Source: Persicimonas caeni (GTDB lineage: Bacteria > Myxococcota_A > Bradymonadia > Bradymonadales > Bradymonadaceae). Taken from it: a stretch of DNA of 64,000 nucleotides. How positions within the stretch are numbered: the stretch's first letter is position 1; each line of letters begins with the position of its first letter. The position numbers and the translations under genes are program-made. Positions 53,328 to 61,348 of the stretch are shown here, piece after piece. The stretch lies in contig NZ_CP041186.1 in the NCBI RefSeq assembly GCF_006517175.1, forward strand, positions 5,669,074-5,733,073. The letters are read 5' to 3'. The notes below the pieces were generated by a model that was given only the letters and a program-made list of their open reading frames with translations, did no database searches and was not told the origin of the DNA.

Positions 53328-54167
53328 TCAGTCGCCGACCGGAATATTGACGTGCTCGAACTCGGAGATGTGGCTTCCAAAGAAGCGCTCGGCCGTCGGT
53401 TTGAACCCGTCGGGCACATCCGTCAGCAGGAAACGTAGCTCGCGGCCGGAGCGCTCCGGACGCAGCAAATCGTGCTGGCTCAAGCCCTCGCGCAGGTCGC
53501 GGGCGGTCGACGTAGCCGAATCGTACAGCGTCACAGGCTGCGAGATGACTTCTTGGAGGACCTCGGCGATGGTCTGACGCAAAATCGGGTAATGGGTACA
53601 TCCCAAGATCAAGGTGTCGACGTCGGTGTCGGCCAGTGAGCGTAGGTACTCGCGGGCGACCTGCCGGGGCACGTCGCCGGTCAGCCAGCCCTCTTCGGCC
53701 AGCGGCACGAATAGCGGGCAGGCGGTCTGGTGGACGGTGACGCCGGGTCGAAGCGCCTCGAGCGCCTTGGGGTAGCAGCCGCTTCGCACGGTGCCGCGCG
53801 TGCCGATAACGCCAATGGCGCCCGCCTCGCTAGCGGCGGCGGCCGTGCGTGCCACCGGCTCGATCACCCCGAGCACAGGCACGTCGAGCCGCGCGCGGAC
53901 GGCCTTCAGCGCAAAGGCACTGGCAGTGTTGCAGGCGATGACAATTGCTTTGACGCCGCGATCGACGAGCAATTTGGTCGCGTTGAGCGCGTAGCGGCGC
54001 ACCGTTTCGGGCCCGCGGTTGCCATAAGGAACCCGGGCGGTGTCGCCCAGATAGATGATATCCTCGTAGGGCAGCAGCTCGGTGACTGCCCTCATCACCG
54101 TCAGGCCACCCACCCCGCTGTCGAAGACGCCGATGGGTAGGTCGATATTGCTCGCATTGTCGGCCAA
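53328..54167 (-). CDS. murI: Glutamate racemase
   Basis: 279 aa from TTG 54167, 6 nt after GGAG; GTG 54170 is only 3 nt from it. VFDSGVGGLTVMRAV (D16-S17), IACNTASA (catalytic C79) and LILGCTHYPIL (catalytic C190) make the racemase clear. It makes D-glutamate for peptidoglycan. The gene may be part of a transcript that includes the PEGA gene 134 bp downstream, though the gap is long. Cytoplasmic; size is typical. Confidence 0.95.
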   Translation of the reverse strand: MADNASNIDLPIGVFDSGVGGLTVMRAVTELLPYEDIIYLGDTARVPYGNRGPETVRRYALNATKLLVDRGVKAIVIACNTASAFALKAVRARLDVPVLGVIEPVARTAAAASEAGAIGVIGTRGTVRSGCYPKALEALRPGVTVHQTACPLFVPLAEEGWLTGDVPRQVAREYLRSLADTDVDTLILGCTHYPILRQTIAEVLQEVISQPVTLYDSATSTARDLREGLSQHDLLRPERSGRELRFLLTDVPDGFKPTAERFFGSHISEFEHVNIPVGD

Positions 54168-54517
54168 CACACACTCCGTACTGCTCGAATTCCAGCAATC
54201 GCGCCTAATACTACAACGTCACTTCCCTCGCGGCACCTCGCCGGTCCATGAAACCGATGTCAGCGTGGCCGTCGCTCGACGATGCTCAGCCGCATCGCCT
54301 GCGCGCCGGCGCCTTGGCCTCGCCGAGGGCGCTCACCTCGGAAGTGACGTTGCAGTACTGAGGGTAGTTCCATCCCGCCATTTACTACAAGCCCGCGCGC
54401 GCCACCGGTTGTTCCCCCCGATCCTCTGTGCTAGTCTTTTCTACCGGAATCTGGTGAATTTACGGGCGCGCGTGCCGTATGTGGAGCCCGAACCAAAGTG
54501 TGTAGGTTGGAGCGTTC
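54168..54517. other. Intergenic region with inverted-repeat element
   Basis: 350 bp between murI (minus) and the next plus-strand gene. It holds no supported gene. ACTACAACGTCACTTCC (54210-54226) and GGAAGTGACGTTGCAGT (54340-54356) form a 17-bp inverted repeat with one mismatch, 113 bp apart. Both promoters must lie here; none is obvious. Confidence 0.5.
54210..54356. repeat. 147-bp inverted-repeat element, 17-bp arms
   Basis: Arms 54210-54226 and 54340-54356 pair with one mismatch. The interior is GC-rich with further short inverted pieces (GCGCGCCGGCGC). No target-site duplication was identified. It differs in sequence from the argS-flanking family. Confidence 0.65.
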
Positions 54518-55339
54518 ATGCTGATCGGTTTTAACAACGACGTCGAGTACCGTGGAAAGACTTTCCACATTCAAACCGAGGATCACGGTGAGGGAGACCC
54601 CCGCATCGAGACGCAGCTATTTTTCTCCGGTGCGATCCTCGACACGGTCATCACCTCCTACGAGGAAACCCTCGATGAGTACGATGGCAAGGAAGCCGAA
54701 GAGCGTATTCGCGCCCAGATGAAGGCGAGCCACCGAAGCCTCTACAAGAAGCTCTTTGCCGGCAAATACGATGAACTGGCCGGCCTCGAGCCGCTCGAAG
54801 AGGTCGACGAGGAGATCGATGCCGAGGCTGAGGACTTCACTCCCAGCCAGGACCGCGTGCCGGCTGCTGCCGCCAAGGTCGAGCAGGAGGGCGAGGACGC
54901 CATCCTCGAGTTCCAGAAGAAGAAGGCCAAGAACCACGTCAGCCTCGACAAGCTCAAGGATCAGCTCGCCAACATGAAGGAGCAGAGCGCGCCTTCTGAG
55001 GATTCCGAGGCCGATGACGTCGCGCCGACCCAGGTCATCGACCCGTCGGCCGGCGGTTTGGACTTCAGCTCGGTCTCCGAAGACGGCGGAGAGGCACCCG
55101 TCGAGTCGGCTCCGAAAAAGCCGGCCTCGAAAGTGCCAGCCCCGAAAAAAGCGGCCACGCCTGCCGCGGCAGCGTCTGCTCAGCCTGCTCAGCCCGTCCA
55201 GTCGACGCCACCCGCTCAGTCCACTCGGCCTGCGCTCATCGAGTACGCCGCCACCGGGCGAGACGCGTGGGACGGATGCAAGCCGGCCTCGGACGATCTG
55301 TCACTTACCGGTCTGGTCGAGAACTTCCTCGGCCTTTGA
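54518..55339 (+). CDS. Conserved deltaproteobacterial protein, FNNDVEYRGKTFHIQTED type
   Basis: 273 aa; ATG 54518, with GGAG 5 nt upstream. The first ~85 residues (MLIGFNNDVEYRGKTFHIQTEDHG, TQLFFSGAILDTVITSYEE, IRAQMKASHRSLYKKLFAGKYD) are a small domain I recall as widely conserved in Deltaproteobacteria and Myxococcota but not characterised. The middle is Asp/Glu-rich, then comes a Pro/Ala-rich linker. No signal peptide or membrane segment. It lies 71 bp before the ftsE-like gene, so it may belong to the same operon and to a related envelope or division role; that is inference. Confidence 0.72.
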   Translation: MLIGFNNDVEYRGKTFHIQTEDHGEGDPRIETQLFFSGAILDTVITSYEETLDEYDGKEAEERIRAQMKASHRSLYKKLFAGKYDELAGLEPLEEVDEEIDAEAEDFTPSQDRVPAAAAKVEQEGEDAILEFQKKKAKNHVSLDKLKDQLANMKEQSAPSEDSEADDVAPTQVIDPSAGGLDFSSVSEDGGEAPVESAPKKPASKVPAPKKAATPAAAASAQPAQPVQSTPPAQSTRPALIEYAATGRDAWDGCKPASDDLSLTGLVENFLGL

Positions 55340-55410
55340 TTTCCTCGCTGCCGGCACCTCCGGCAGCGACCTGCCACAGGCCGCTCCCTACAGGCTCCAA
55401 GTCTCACTCG

Positions 55411-56106
55411 ATGATTTCGTGTTTTCATCTGACAGTCGCGCACCCGCATCACAAGCGCCCCCTCCTGGACGACATCTCACTCGAGGTCGAGAAGGGGGAT
55501 TTCGCCGAGATCGTAGGGCCTGCAGGTGCCGGTAAAAGCCTGTTGTTCTCAATTTTGAGCCTCCGCAGCAAAGTGGCGCACGGCAAGTGCATCATCGCCG
55601 GGCGTAATCTCGACCGGCTCGACCCCAACGCCATCGCCGAGCTTCGCCAGACCCTGGGGTCGTGTGCGCAGCAGCCGACCTTTTTGGACGAGCGCACCGC
55701 GCTGGAGAATTTGATCTTGCCGCTCGTCGCTCGTGGGCGAGCCGAGGGGGCGCTCGAGACGGTCGAAGCCCAAATCGAAGGCACGCGCCTCGAGCAACTC
55801 GAGCGCGTGCCGGCAGGTGGGCTTTCCGACGCCGAGCGACGGCTGCTCGGGATTTACCGCGCGCTCGTCGGGCGTCCCAGGTTGGTGCTCGTCGACGGAG
55901 GACTCGAGGGGCTCGGGGAGTTGGAGGCCGACGCCATTGCCGGTTTGAGAGCGGCCTCCGAGCGGGGCGCGACGATCGTGCTCACCGGACGTCAACTCTC
56001 CGCGCTCGACGGGCTTCGCACGCGGACGCTTCGCCTGAACGATGGGCGACTCGAGGCCGACGGTGCACCCTCCGAGAATCCCGCTGCGATTCATGGGGCC
56101 GCCTGA
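55411..56106 (+). CDS. ftsE: FtsE-like ABC ATPase with degraded catalytic motifs
   Basis: 231 aa from ATG 55411; SD poor, frame open to 55267. ABC ATPase fold with Walker A GPAGAGKS (36-43, K42). The signature reads LSDAER (138-143) instead of LSGGEQ, Walker B is VLVDGG with G163 where the catalytic Glu of DE sits, and the H-loop His is missing (LTGRQL). ATP binding is plausible, hydrolysis doubtful. The gene's last base is the first of the FtsX ATG, so they are translated together. It would partner FtsX to gate septal cell-wall splitting by an EnvC-type activator. Confidence 0.75.
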   Translation: MISCFHLTVAHPHHKRPLLDDISLEVEKGDFAEIVGPAGAGKSLLFSILSLRSKVAHGKCIIAGRNLDRLDPNAIAELRQTLGSCAQQPTFLDERTALENLILPLVARGRAEGALETVEAQIEGTRLEQLERVPAGGLSDAERRLLGIYRALVGRPRLVLVDGGLEGLGELEADAIAGLRAASERGATIVLTGRQLSALDGLRTRTLRLNDGRLEADGAPSENPAAIHGAA

Positions 56107-57017
56107 TGCTACGCCCGGCCAATGATGCGCTCAAAGAGAGGAAGGTGGAGACCGCCACCACGGTCGCCGTGCTCGCTTTCGCGCTGGTAATCCCGTGTTT
56201 GGCCGTGCTCGCTGCGGCTTTTGTGGGCGACGTCGCCAAGACCTATCTCGAGGCATACGAGCCGATCGTCTACCTGACCGCCGACGCCCAAGAGGCCGAC
56301 GCCAAGACACTCGCCGAGGAATTGGGAGCCTGGCCGGCGGTCGGTGAGGCGAAGTTGCGCACCCCCGACGAGGCGTTCTCGCAGTTGCAGGAGCGTCTGG
56401 GCAATGGGGAGGTCGCCAAGCTGGGCGTCAGCGCCAAGATGCTCCCCTACAGCGTCGTGCTCCAGCCGTCGACGCCGGTCGCAGGTCACCTCGATCTCAT
56501 CGCCGAGATATCGGGGCTGGAGGCGCGCATGGAGGTCGAGTCGGTCGACGTTCCATCGGCACAAGCCGCCAAGGCGCTGTCGTTCGTGCGCTGGCTGTTG
56601 TGGCTGGGAGCTGGGCTATTGGTCGTGCTCGTCGTCACCGGCGTCAGTCAAGTGCGTGGATATCTGGTTCGTCTGGCCGACGAATCGACCCGCGAGACCG
56701 AGCTGTTGGCCTTGTTCGGCGCCCCGCCGTCGAAGCTGCGGCGCACTTCGCTTGTACGCGGGGTCACCATCGGTGTGTGGGCGGGCGTCGTCGCATTCGC
56801 AGGGTTGTTCGCCTTGCTGCTCATGTGGCAAGACGCGCGTCCGGTTCTCGTCGGGGTCGCCCACGGCGCCTCGGCGTGGTCGTGGGCGGTCATTGCCGCG
56901 CCGGTCATCTTCGGTCCTCTTTTTGGGGCCACCGCCGGATGGTTCGCCAATCGCAGTCGTCGACACAAGAGTCATGCTCATGACCTGGAACTCGAAAATC
57001 TTGTTTCGCTGCGCTAG
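56106..57017 (+). CDS. ftsX: FtsX-like permease-fold protein
   Basis: 303 aa; ATG 56106 overlaps the ftsE stop (ATGA). FtsX topology: an N-terminal helix (VAVLAFALVIPCLAVLAAAFV), an extracytoplasmic ~110-residue domain (SAKMLPYSVVLQPSTPVAGH, typical small PCD), then three helices (SFVRWLLWLGAGLLVVLVV; VTIGVWAGVVAFAGLFALLL; WAVIAAPVIFGPLFG). The linker RETELLALFGAPPSKLRRTSLVRG is the classic FtsX cytoplasmic loop. It lies in the inner membrane at the divisome. Its end overlaps the EnvC-like gene by 44 bp. Confidence 0.87.
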   Translation: MLRPANDALKERKVETATTVAVLAFALVIPCLAVLAAAFVGDVAKTYLEAYEPIVYLTADAQEADAKTLAEELGAWPAVGEAKLRTPDEAFSQLQERLGNGEVAKLGVSAKMLPYSVVLQPSTPVAGHLDLIAEISGLEARMEVESVDVPSAQAAKALSFVRWLLWLGAGLLVVLVVTGVSQVRGYLVRLADESTRETELLALFGAPPSKLRRTSLVRGVTIGVWAGVVAFAGLFALLLMWQDARPVLVGVAHGASAWSWAVIAAPVIFGPLFGATAGWFANRSRRHKSHAHDLELENLVSLR

Positions 57018-58053
57018 TGCAGCCGGAGCGATGCTGCTCGTGCTCTTGGCGACGCAGGCCATCAGCGCGCAGAGCCGCGATGGTGCGGCCGGATTCGTCG
57101 AGCGTCTCGACAAGCTCGAGAAGTCTGTCGGCGAGCGACAGCGCCACACCGCCGAGCTCCGCGAGGAACTCGAGGCGATGACCCGCGCCCTTCGGCGTGA
57201 GGCGACCTCGCTCGAGACGGCCAACCGCGCCCGGTTGCGCGTCAAACGCAAGGTCGCCGAGCAGCTCGTGGCCTGGGAGCGTGCCGACCGCGAACTCCGT
57301 CGAGCCGCGCGTTATCTGCCACCTGGAGACGCCGCCGACACGCAGGTGCTGTTGGCGCGCGCCGAGCCCGAGGCGCTGCGTGGGCGCATGGACGACATCG
57401 GCGTGTTACAGACCATCGAGACCGATGTGCGTCGCACCCGTGATCGGGTCGCCGACCGCGCCGGCCTTGTGGTCCAGATCGCCCAGAGCGCAGGCGACAC
57501 CGAGGCCGCCGAAGCCACCCGTGAGAAGGTCGTCGAGGAGGCTCGCCGGCCCCAGAATCAGAAACAGGTCGACGAAGAGCTCGAGCGCGCCGACGAGGCG
57601 TTGGAGAATTCGCTCGGGATGCTCCTCAAAAACGAGACCCAACGCGACTTCCACCGTCTCAAAGGCACACTGCTGCCGCCGGTCGCCAACGGCCCGACCT
57701 TCGGGTATGGTCCGCGCAAGCAGAAGGGCTCGATGAGCTACGTGCGCCACACCGGGTTGACCTGGAAAATCCGCTCCAATACGCCCGTCAAGACCGTGGC
57801 CAGCGGCGTGGTCGTCTTTGCTGGACGCTTCGAAGGCTTCGGCAAGATGATCATCGTCGACCACGGCCAAGACTATCACAGCCTGTATGCTCATCTGGGC
57901 TCGCTCGACGTCGAAGTCGGCAAGTCCATTGGGCGCGGCACGGTGCTCGGCAAGTCCGGTGAGTCCGGCAGCTTCGAGGGCCCCAAGTTGTATTTCGAAC
58001 TCCGAAAAGACGGAAAACCCTTCGATCCTTCACCATGGTTCATTCAGCGCTGA
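56974..58053 (+). CDS. envC: EnvC-like amidase activator with coiled coil and degenerate LytM domain
   Basis: 359 aa; ATG 56974 (ATG 56980 is an alternative), starting inside ftsX. Signal peptide to ~residue 33 (AMLLVLLATQAISA). Residues ~38-210 are a long coiled coil (GFVERLDKLEKSVGERQRHT). The C-terminal ~130 residues are a LytM/M23 fold (TGLTWKIRSNTPVKTVASGVVVF, HGQDYHSLYAHLGSL). The zinc ligands are incomplete: no HxxxD Asp, and GPKLYFELR replaces the HxH His, as in E. coli EnvC. So it probably activates amidases instead of cutting peptidoglycan, and is driven by FtsEX. The GT2 gene overlaps its end. Confidence 0.85.
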   Translation: MLMTWNSKILFRCASAAGAMLLVLLATQAISAQSRDGAAGFVERLDKLEKSVGERQRHTAELREELEAMTRALRREATSLETANRARLRVKRKVAEQLVAWERADRELRRAARYLPPGDAADTQVLLARAEPEALRGRMDDIGVLQTIETDVRRTRDRVADRAGLVVQIAQSAGDTEAAEATREKVVEEARRPQNQKQVDEELERADEALENSLGMLLKNETQRDFHRLKGTLLPPVANGPTFGYGPRKQKGSMSYVRHTGLTWKIRSNTPVKTVASGVVVFAGRFEGFGKMIIVDHGQDYHSLYAHLGSLDVEVGKSIGRGTVLGKSGESGSFEGPKLYFELRKDGKPFDPSPWFIQR

Positions 58054-58793
58054 ACGAGCGAAAGACGCTCGCTGTTGTCGTTCCGGCGTACTGCGAAACG
58101 AAGCTTCTGCCCGAAACGATCGCTTCCATCCCCGATTTCGTCGACCACATCGTCGTGGTCGATGACGGCTCTCCCGATCGCACCTTCGAAGTGGCTCGAC
58201 GCCTCGAAGACCCGCGCGTCGAGGTGATCCGCCTGGGGTTTAACTATGGGGTCGGCCGCGCGATCTCGCGGGGCTACGAGCACGCGCTCCAACTGGGCGC
58301 CGATGTCATCGCGGTGATGGCCGCCGACAACCAGATGGATCCCGACGACCTGCTCAAGGTGGTCGAGCCGGTGGTCGACGAGCAGGCCGACTACGCCAAA
58401 GGCAATCGCCTGGCCCACCCCGAAAGCGAGCAGATGCCTGCGCTTCGACGCTTCGGCACGCGCCTTCTGGGCCGCATGACCGGCATGGTCTGCGGGCTCC
58501 CCGAGCTCGACGACTCGCAGTGTGGCTACACCGCCATCAGCGCCGAGGCGCTTCGCTACGTGCCGCTGCACAAGCTCTATCCGAGCTACGGGTATCCCAA
58601 CGACCTGATCTTGCGGCTGCGCGAACTCGGCGCGACCATCGAGCAGCCGGTGGTCCGTCCGGTCTATGCGACCGAGCAGTCCGGGCTTCGCATCCCCGCG
58701 GTCATCGTGCCGATCAGCGGCATCTTGCTTCGCGGGGCCCTTCGCCGGCTGCGAAATCGGCTCGCCGGGCGCCACAAGCTCCTCGCGGCATGA
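58035..58793 (+). CDS. GT2-family glycosyltransferase (DPM1-like)
   Basis: 252 aa; ATG 58035, overlapping the EnvC-like gene by 19 bp, so coupled. Family 2 GT-A fold: AVVVPAYCETKLLPETI, then VVVDDGSPDRTFEVARR, the DxD-like AADNQMDPDD and LDDSQCGYTAISAEAL, close to dolichyl-phosphate-mannose or polyprenyl-phosphate glycosyltransferases. C-terminal hydrophobic stretch (IPAVIVPISGILL) probably membrane-associated. The acceptor is likely a polyprenyl phosphate. Linked by overlap to the ftsEX-envC module, hinting at a surface-glycan task tied to division or growth. Confidence 0.87.
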   Translation: MVHSALNERKTLAVVVPAYCETKLLPETIASIPDFVDHIVVVDDGSPDRTFEVARRLEDPRVEVIRLGFNYGVGRAISRGYEHALQLGADVIAVMAADNQMDPDDLLKVVEPVVDEQADYAKGNRLAHPESEQMPALRRFGTRLLGRMTGMVCGLPELDDSQCGYTAISAEALRYVPLHKLYPSYGYPNDLILRLRELGATIEQPVVRPVYATEQSGLRIPAVIVPISGILLRGALRRLRNRLAGRHKLLAA

Positions 58794-58803
58794 GATTTCG
58801 AAC

Positions 58804-59985
58804 ATGAAACTGCTCGTCGTCACCAGCAGCTACCCGCGCTTCGAAGGGGATATTGCCGGGCGCTTCGTGCTCGAGTGGGTCGAGCATTTGGTGGGCATCG
58901 GCCACGAGGTCAAGGTGCTCACCTGGTTCGATTCGGCGGCGCGTGGAGCACCGCTGGAGGTCGAGCACGACGTGGTGCGCATTCCCTACGCGCCGCCTGG
59001 CGCCGACACGCTCTTCTATGGCGCCGGTACCCCCGAAAATATTCGTCAGAAGCCCCTCCGAGCCCTGCTCACTGCGCCCGCTGCGCTAGTGATGGCGGGT
59101 CGTATCGCCCACGAGATCCAGCACTTCGAGCCCGACGTGCTCGTCGGCCATTGGCTCGTTCCGTCGGGCTTATTGGTTCGTGCGGCCGGTCAACTGACGG
59201 GTGTGCCGACTGTGGTGGTCGGTCACTCGGGAGGCGTGCACCTGCTCGACAAGCTACCTCGTCCCGTCGCACGAGCAGTGGCCGCGTTTGTGGCTGCTGG
59301 GCCGACCACGGTACCGTCGTTGCCCTTGGCTGAAAAACTCGGGCGCCTCGGCGGGTACGGAGCACACGTCTTGCCGATGGGCTTCGAGCCTGTTCGGGGG
59401 GCGGATCTCCGGCCCTCGTCCGGGGAGCGTACCGATTGGCTCTGTATGGGCCGTCTGGTCGACATCAAAGGGATCGATTTAGCCATCGAGGCGTTTGCCC
59501 GCGCTGACTTGCCCTCGACGACCACCTTGCATATCGCCGGCGACGGCCCCAAGCGTGTCGAGTTGGAGAACTTGGCAGATGCGCTCGGCGCCAACGTCTC
59601 CTTCCACGGCTTCGTCACCGGCGAAGACCGCGAGCGTCTTTGGGCCCGCTGTGGCTACGCGTTGTTTGCGTCGCGAGAGGTCGACGGACGCCACGAAGGC
59701 CTGCCGGTGAGTCTCCTGGAGGCGTGCTCGCGCGATATCATGCCCCTTTGCGGCGGGATTCCCGGAGTGGGCGCATATCTGGCCGACCGGGACTTGCAGG
59801 AGATGACCACGCAAAGTGTCGAGGAGTGGGCGCGCCGCATCAAAACTCTGGCCGGGCTGCCGACGTCGGAGCGTGAGGAATTGGCCGAGCGCCAGCGCGC
59901 CAAGATCGCCGAGCTCGAGTGGCCGCGGCTCATCGAGCGGTGGGACTCGCTGCTCGACAGCGCTCGAAGCCCTGGGTTTCGGTAG
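58804..59985 (+). CDS. GT4-family glycosyltransferase
   Basis: 393 aa; ATG 58804, 10 bp after the GT2 gene. GT-B fold: N-terminal LVVTSSYPRFEGDIAGRFVLEW, C-terminal CMGRLVDIKGIDLAIEAFARA, the DGPKRVELENLA donor domain and REVDGRHEGLPVSLLEACSRD with the EX7E-type pair. It resembles GT4 enzymes that build cell-surface polysaccharides or lipid-linked sugars. Cytoplasmic, membrane-near. It ends 8 bp before the convergent DUF1552 gene end. Sugar donor unknown. Confidence 0.87.
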   Translation: MKLLVVTSSYPRFEGDIAGRFVLEWVEHLVGIGHEVKVLTWFDSAARGAPLEVEHDVVRIPYAPPGADTLFYGAGTPENIRQKPLRALLTAPAALVMAGRIAHEIQHFEPDVLVGHWLVPSGLLVRAAGQLTGVPTVVVGHSGGVHLLDKLPRPVARAVAAFVAAGPTTVPSLPLAEKLGRLGGYGAHVLPMGFEPVRGADLRPSSGERTDWLCMGRLVDIKGIDLAIEAFARADLPSTTTLHIAGDGPKRVELENLADALGANVSFHGFVTGEDRERLWARCGYALFASREVDGRHEGLPVSLLEACSRDIMPLCGGIPGVGAYLADRDLQEMTTQSVEEWARRIKTLAGLPTSEREELAERQRAKIAELEWPRLIERWDSLLDSARSPGFR

Positions 59986-59993
59986 CGCCGGCC

Positions 59994-61319
59994 TCAGGCC
60001 AGGCCGGGCAAGGCGCCGGTGCAGTATTGTGGGTTGCCGAACGTGTCGGCCTGCACCCCCATGGCTCGGCACAAGGACACCAAGAAGTTGTTGTGGGGAT
60101 CGTCATCGAACGTCAGGTAACGGCCGGTCTGCCATTGGCCGCCGCCGCTTCCGGCGATGACGTACGGTACGTTGTTTCGGGTGTGGCTGTTTCCCTTGCC
60201 CAACTCGTTGGCCCAGACGACCAGCGTGTTGTCGAGGAGTGTGCCGTCGCCCTCGGGGATCTGCTTCATCTTGTCGATGAGGTAGGCGAACTGCTCGGCA
60301 TACCACCGGTTGATCTTGACCAGACTCTCGACCGCGTCGGTGTTGCTGTCGCCCTCATGGGACAGATCGTGGTGGCGTCCGCTCACGCCTGCCCATGCGT
60401 GGGCTATCTGGCTGACCGAGCGGCTCCACTGCAGGCTCGCCACACGCGTCAGCCCACAGGCGAGTGAGGCGACGAGCATGTCCATCATCAACTTGCCCAC
60501 TTGTGGGAAATTCGCCTCCTTCGATGGGTCGATGACGCTGCCTTGATCGGGCGCTTCACAGGCAAAGCCGCGATCGTCACCCGTGTTGAGCTGGCCTTCG
60601 AGTTCCCGGATCGCCGTCAGGTGCTGTTCGAGGCGTTGGCGGTCGACGCTGCTCGCCTTCTGTTTGACCTGGCGGAGGTCCTCGCGCACGAAGTCGAGTA
60701 CGCTGCCTCGCCGAGCGCGATGGCGTGCACGCTCGGCCTCGCTCTGGTCGATGGCGCCGAAGACGCGTTCGTAGATGGTGTATGGGTTCTGCACCGGCTC
60801 GACCGGCTGGTTATTGCCCTTGCTGCACATGCGCGACCAGGTCGTCGGTCCGCCACACTGGACGCCCAATTCGAGGGAGTCGAACATCTCGCCGTTGTGA
60901 ATCTCGCCGGCGATATACTGGTCGACCGAGATTCCACCGGCGTAGCCGGCCAGCTCGCCGTTGCCGCCGGTGAAGTCGCCCGTGCCCAACTCGGTGCCCG
61001 TGAGCATATGACCCATGCCGCGCTGATGGCCGTCGCCGGGGCCGTAGCGCGCCGAGATCATGTCGATGCCGTCTAGGATGAGCAGGTCGTCCTCGTATCC
61101 GCGCAGCGGCGCCAAAATGCCGTCGTCGGGGATCGACCAGTCCGTTTCTCCACCGCTGGGTTTCCAGCGCCACGGGATCGTGCCGTTGGCGCTAAAGAAG
61201 ATGACCATGCGCGTTGGGAACTGTTCGCCGGCCGACATGCTCAACGAAGGCATCAACGGCAAGGTGGCCGCGCCGGCCACACCCAATCCCAGAGTTTTGA
61301 GGAAGCTTCGACGGTCCAT
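59994..61319 (-). CDS. DUF1552 protein with Tat signal
   Basis: 441 aa; ATG 61319 (MDRRSFLKTLGLGVAG), AAGGA 8 nt upstream; frame open to 61352. The N-terminus is a Tat signal (RRSFLK plus hydrophobic AGAATLPL). DUF1552 hallmarks: RMVIFFSANGTIPWRWKP, GDGHQRGMGHMLTG, ISVDQYIAGEI and HDLSHEGDSNTDAVESL. These proteins always sit beside DUF1592-type cytochrome proteins in Planctomycetes and Myxococcota and are thought to act together in the periplasm on an unknown polymer; a sulfatase-like fold is suspected. It follows the DUF1592 gene by 29 bp. Confidence 0.9.
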   Translation of the reverse strand: MDRRSFLKTLGLGVAGAATLPLMPSLSMSAGEQFPTRMVIFFSANGTIPWRWKPSGGETDWSIPDDGILAPLRGYEDDLLILDGIDMISARYGPGDGHQRGMGHMLTGTELGTGDFTGGNGELAGYAGGISVDQYIAGEIHNGEMFDSLELGVQCGGPTTWSRMCSKGNNQPVEPVQNPYTIYERVFGAIDQSEAERARHRARRGSVLDFVREDLRQVKQKASSVDRQRLEQHLTAIRELEGQLNTGDDRGFACEAPDQGSVIDPSKEANFPQVGKLMMDMLVASLACGLTRVASLQWSRSVSQIAHAWAGVSGRHHDLSHEGDSNTDAVESLVKINRWYAEQFAYLIDKMKQIPEGDGTLLDNTLVVWANELGKGNSHTRNNVPYVIAGSGGGQWQTGRYLTFDDDPHNNFLVSLCRAMGVQADTFGNPQYCTGALPGLA

Positions 61320-61348
61320 GGGTTTCTTCCTTTGCTCTCGAGTCGAGC

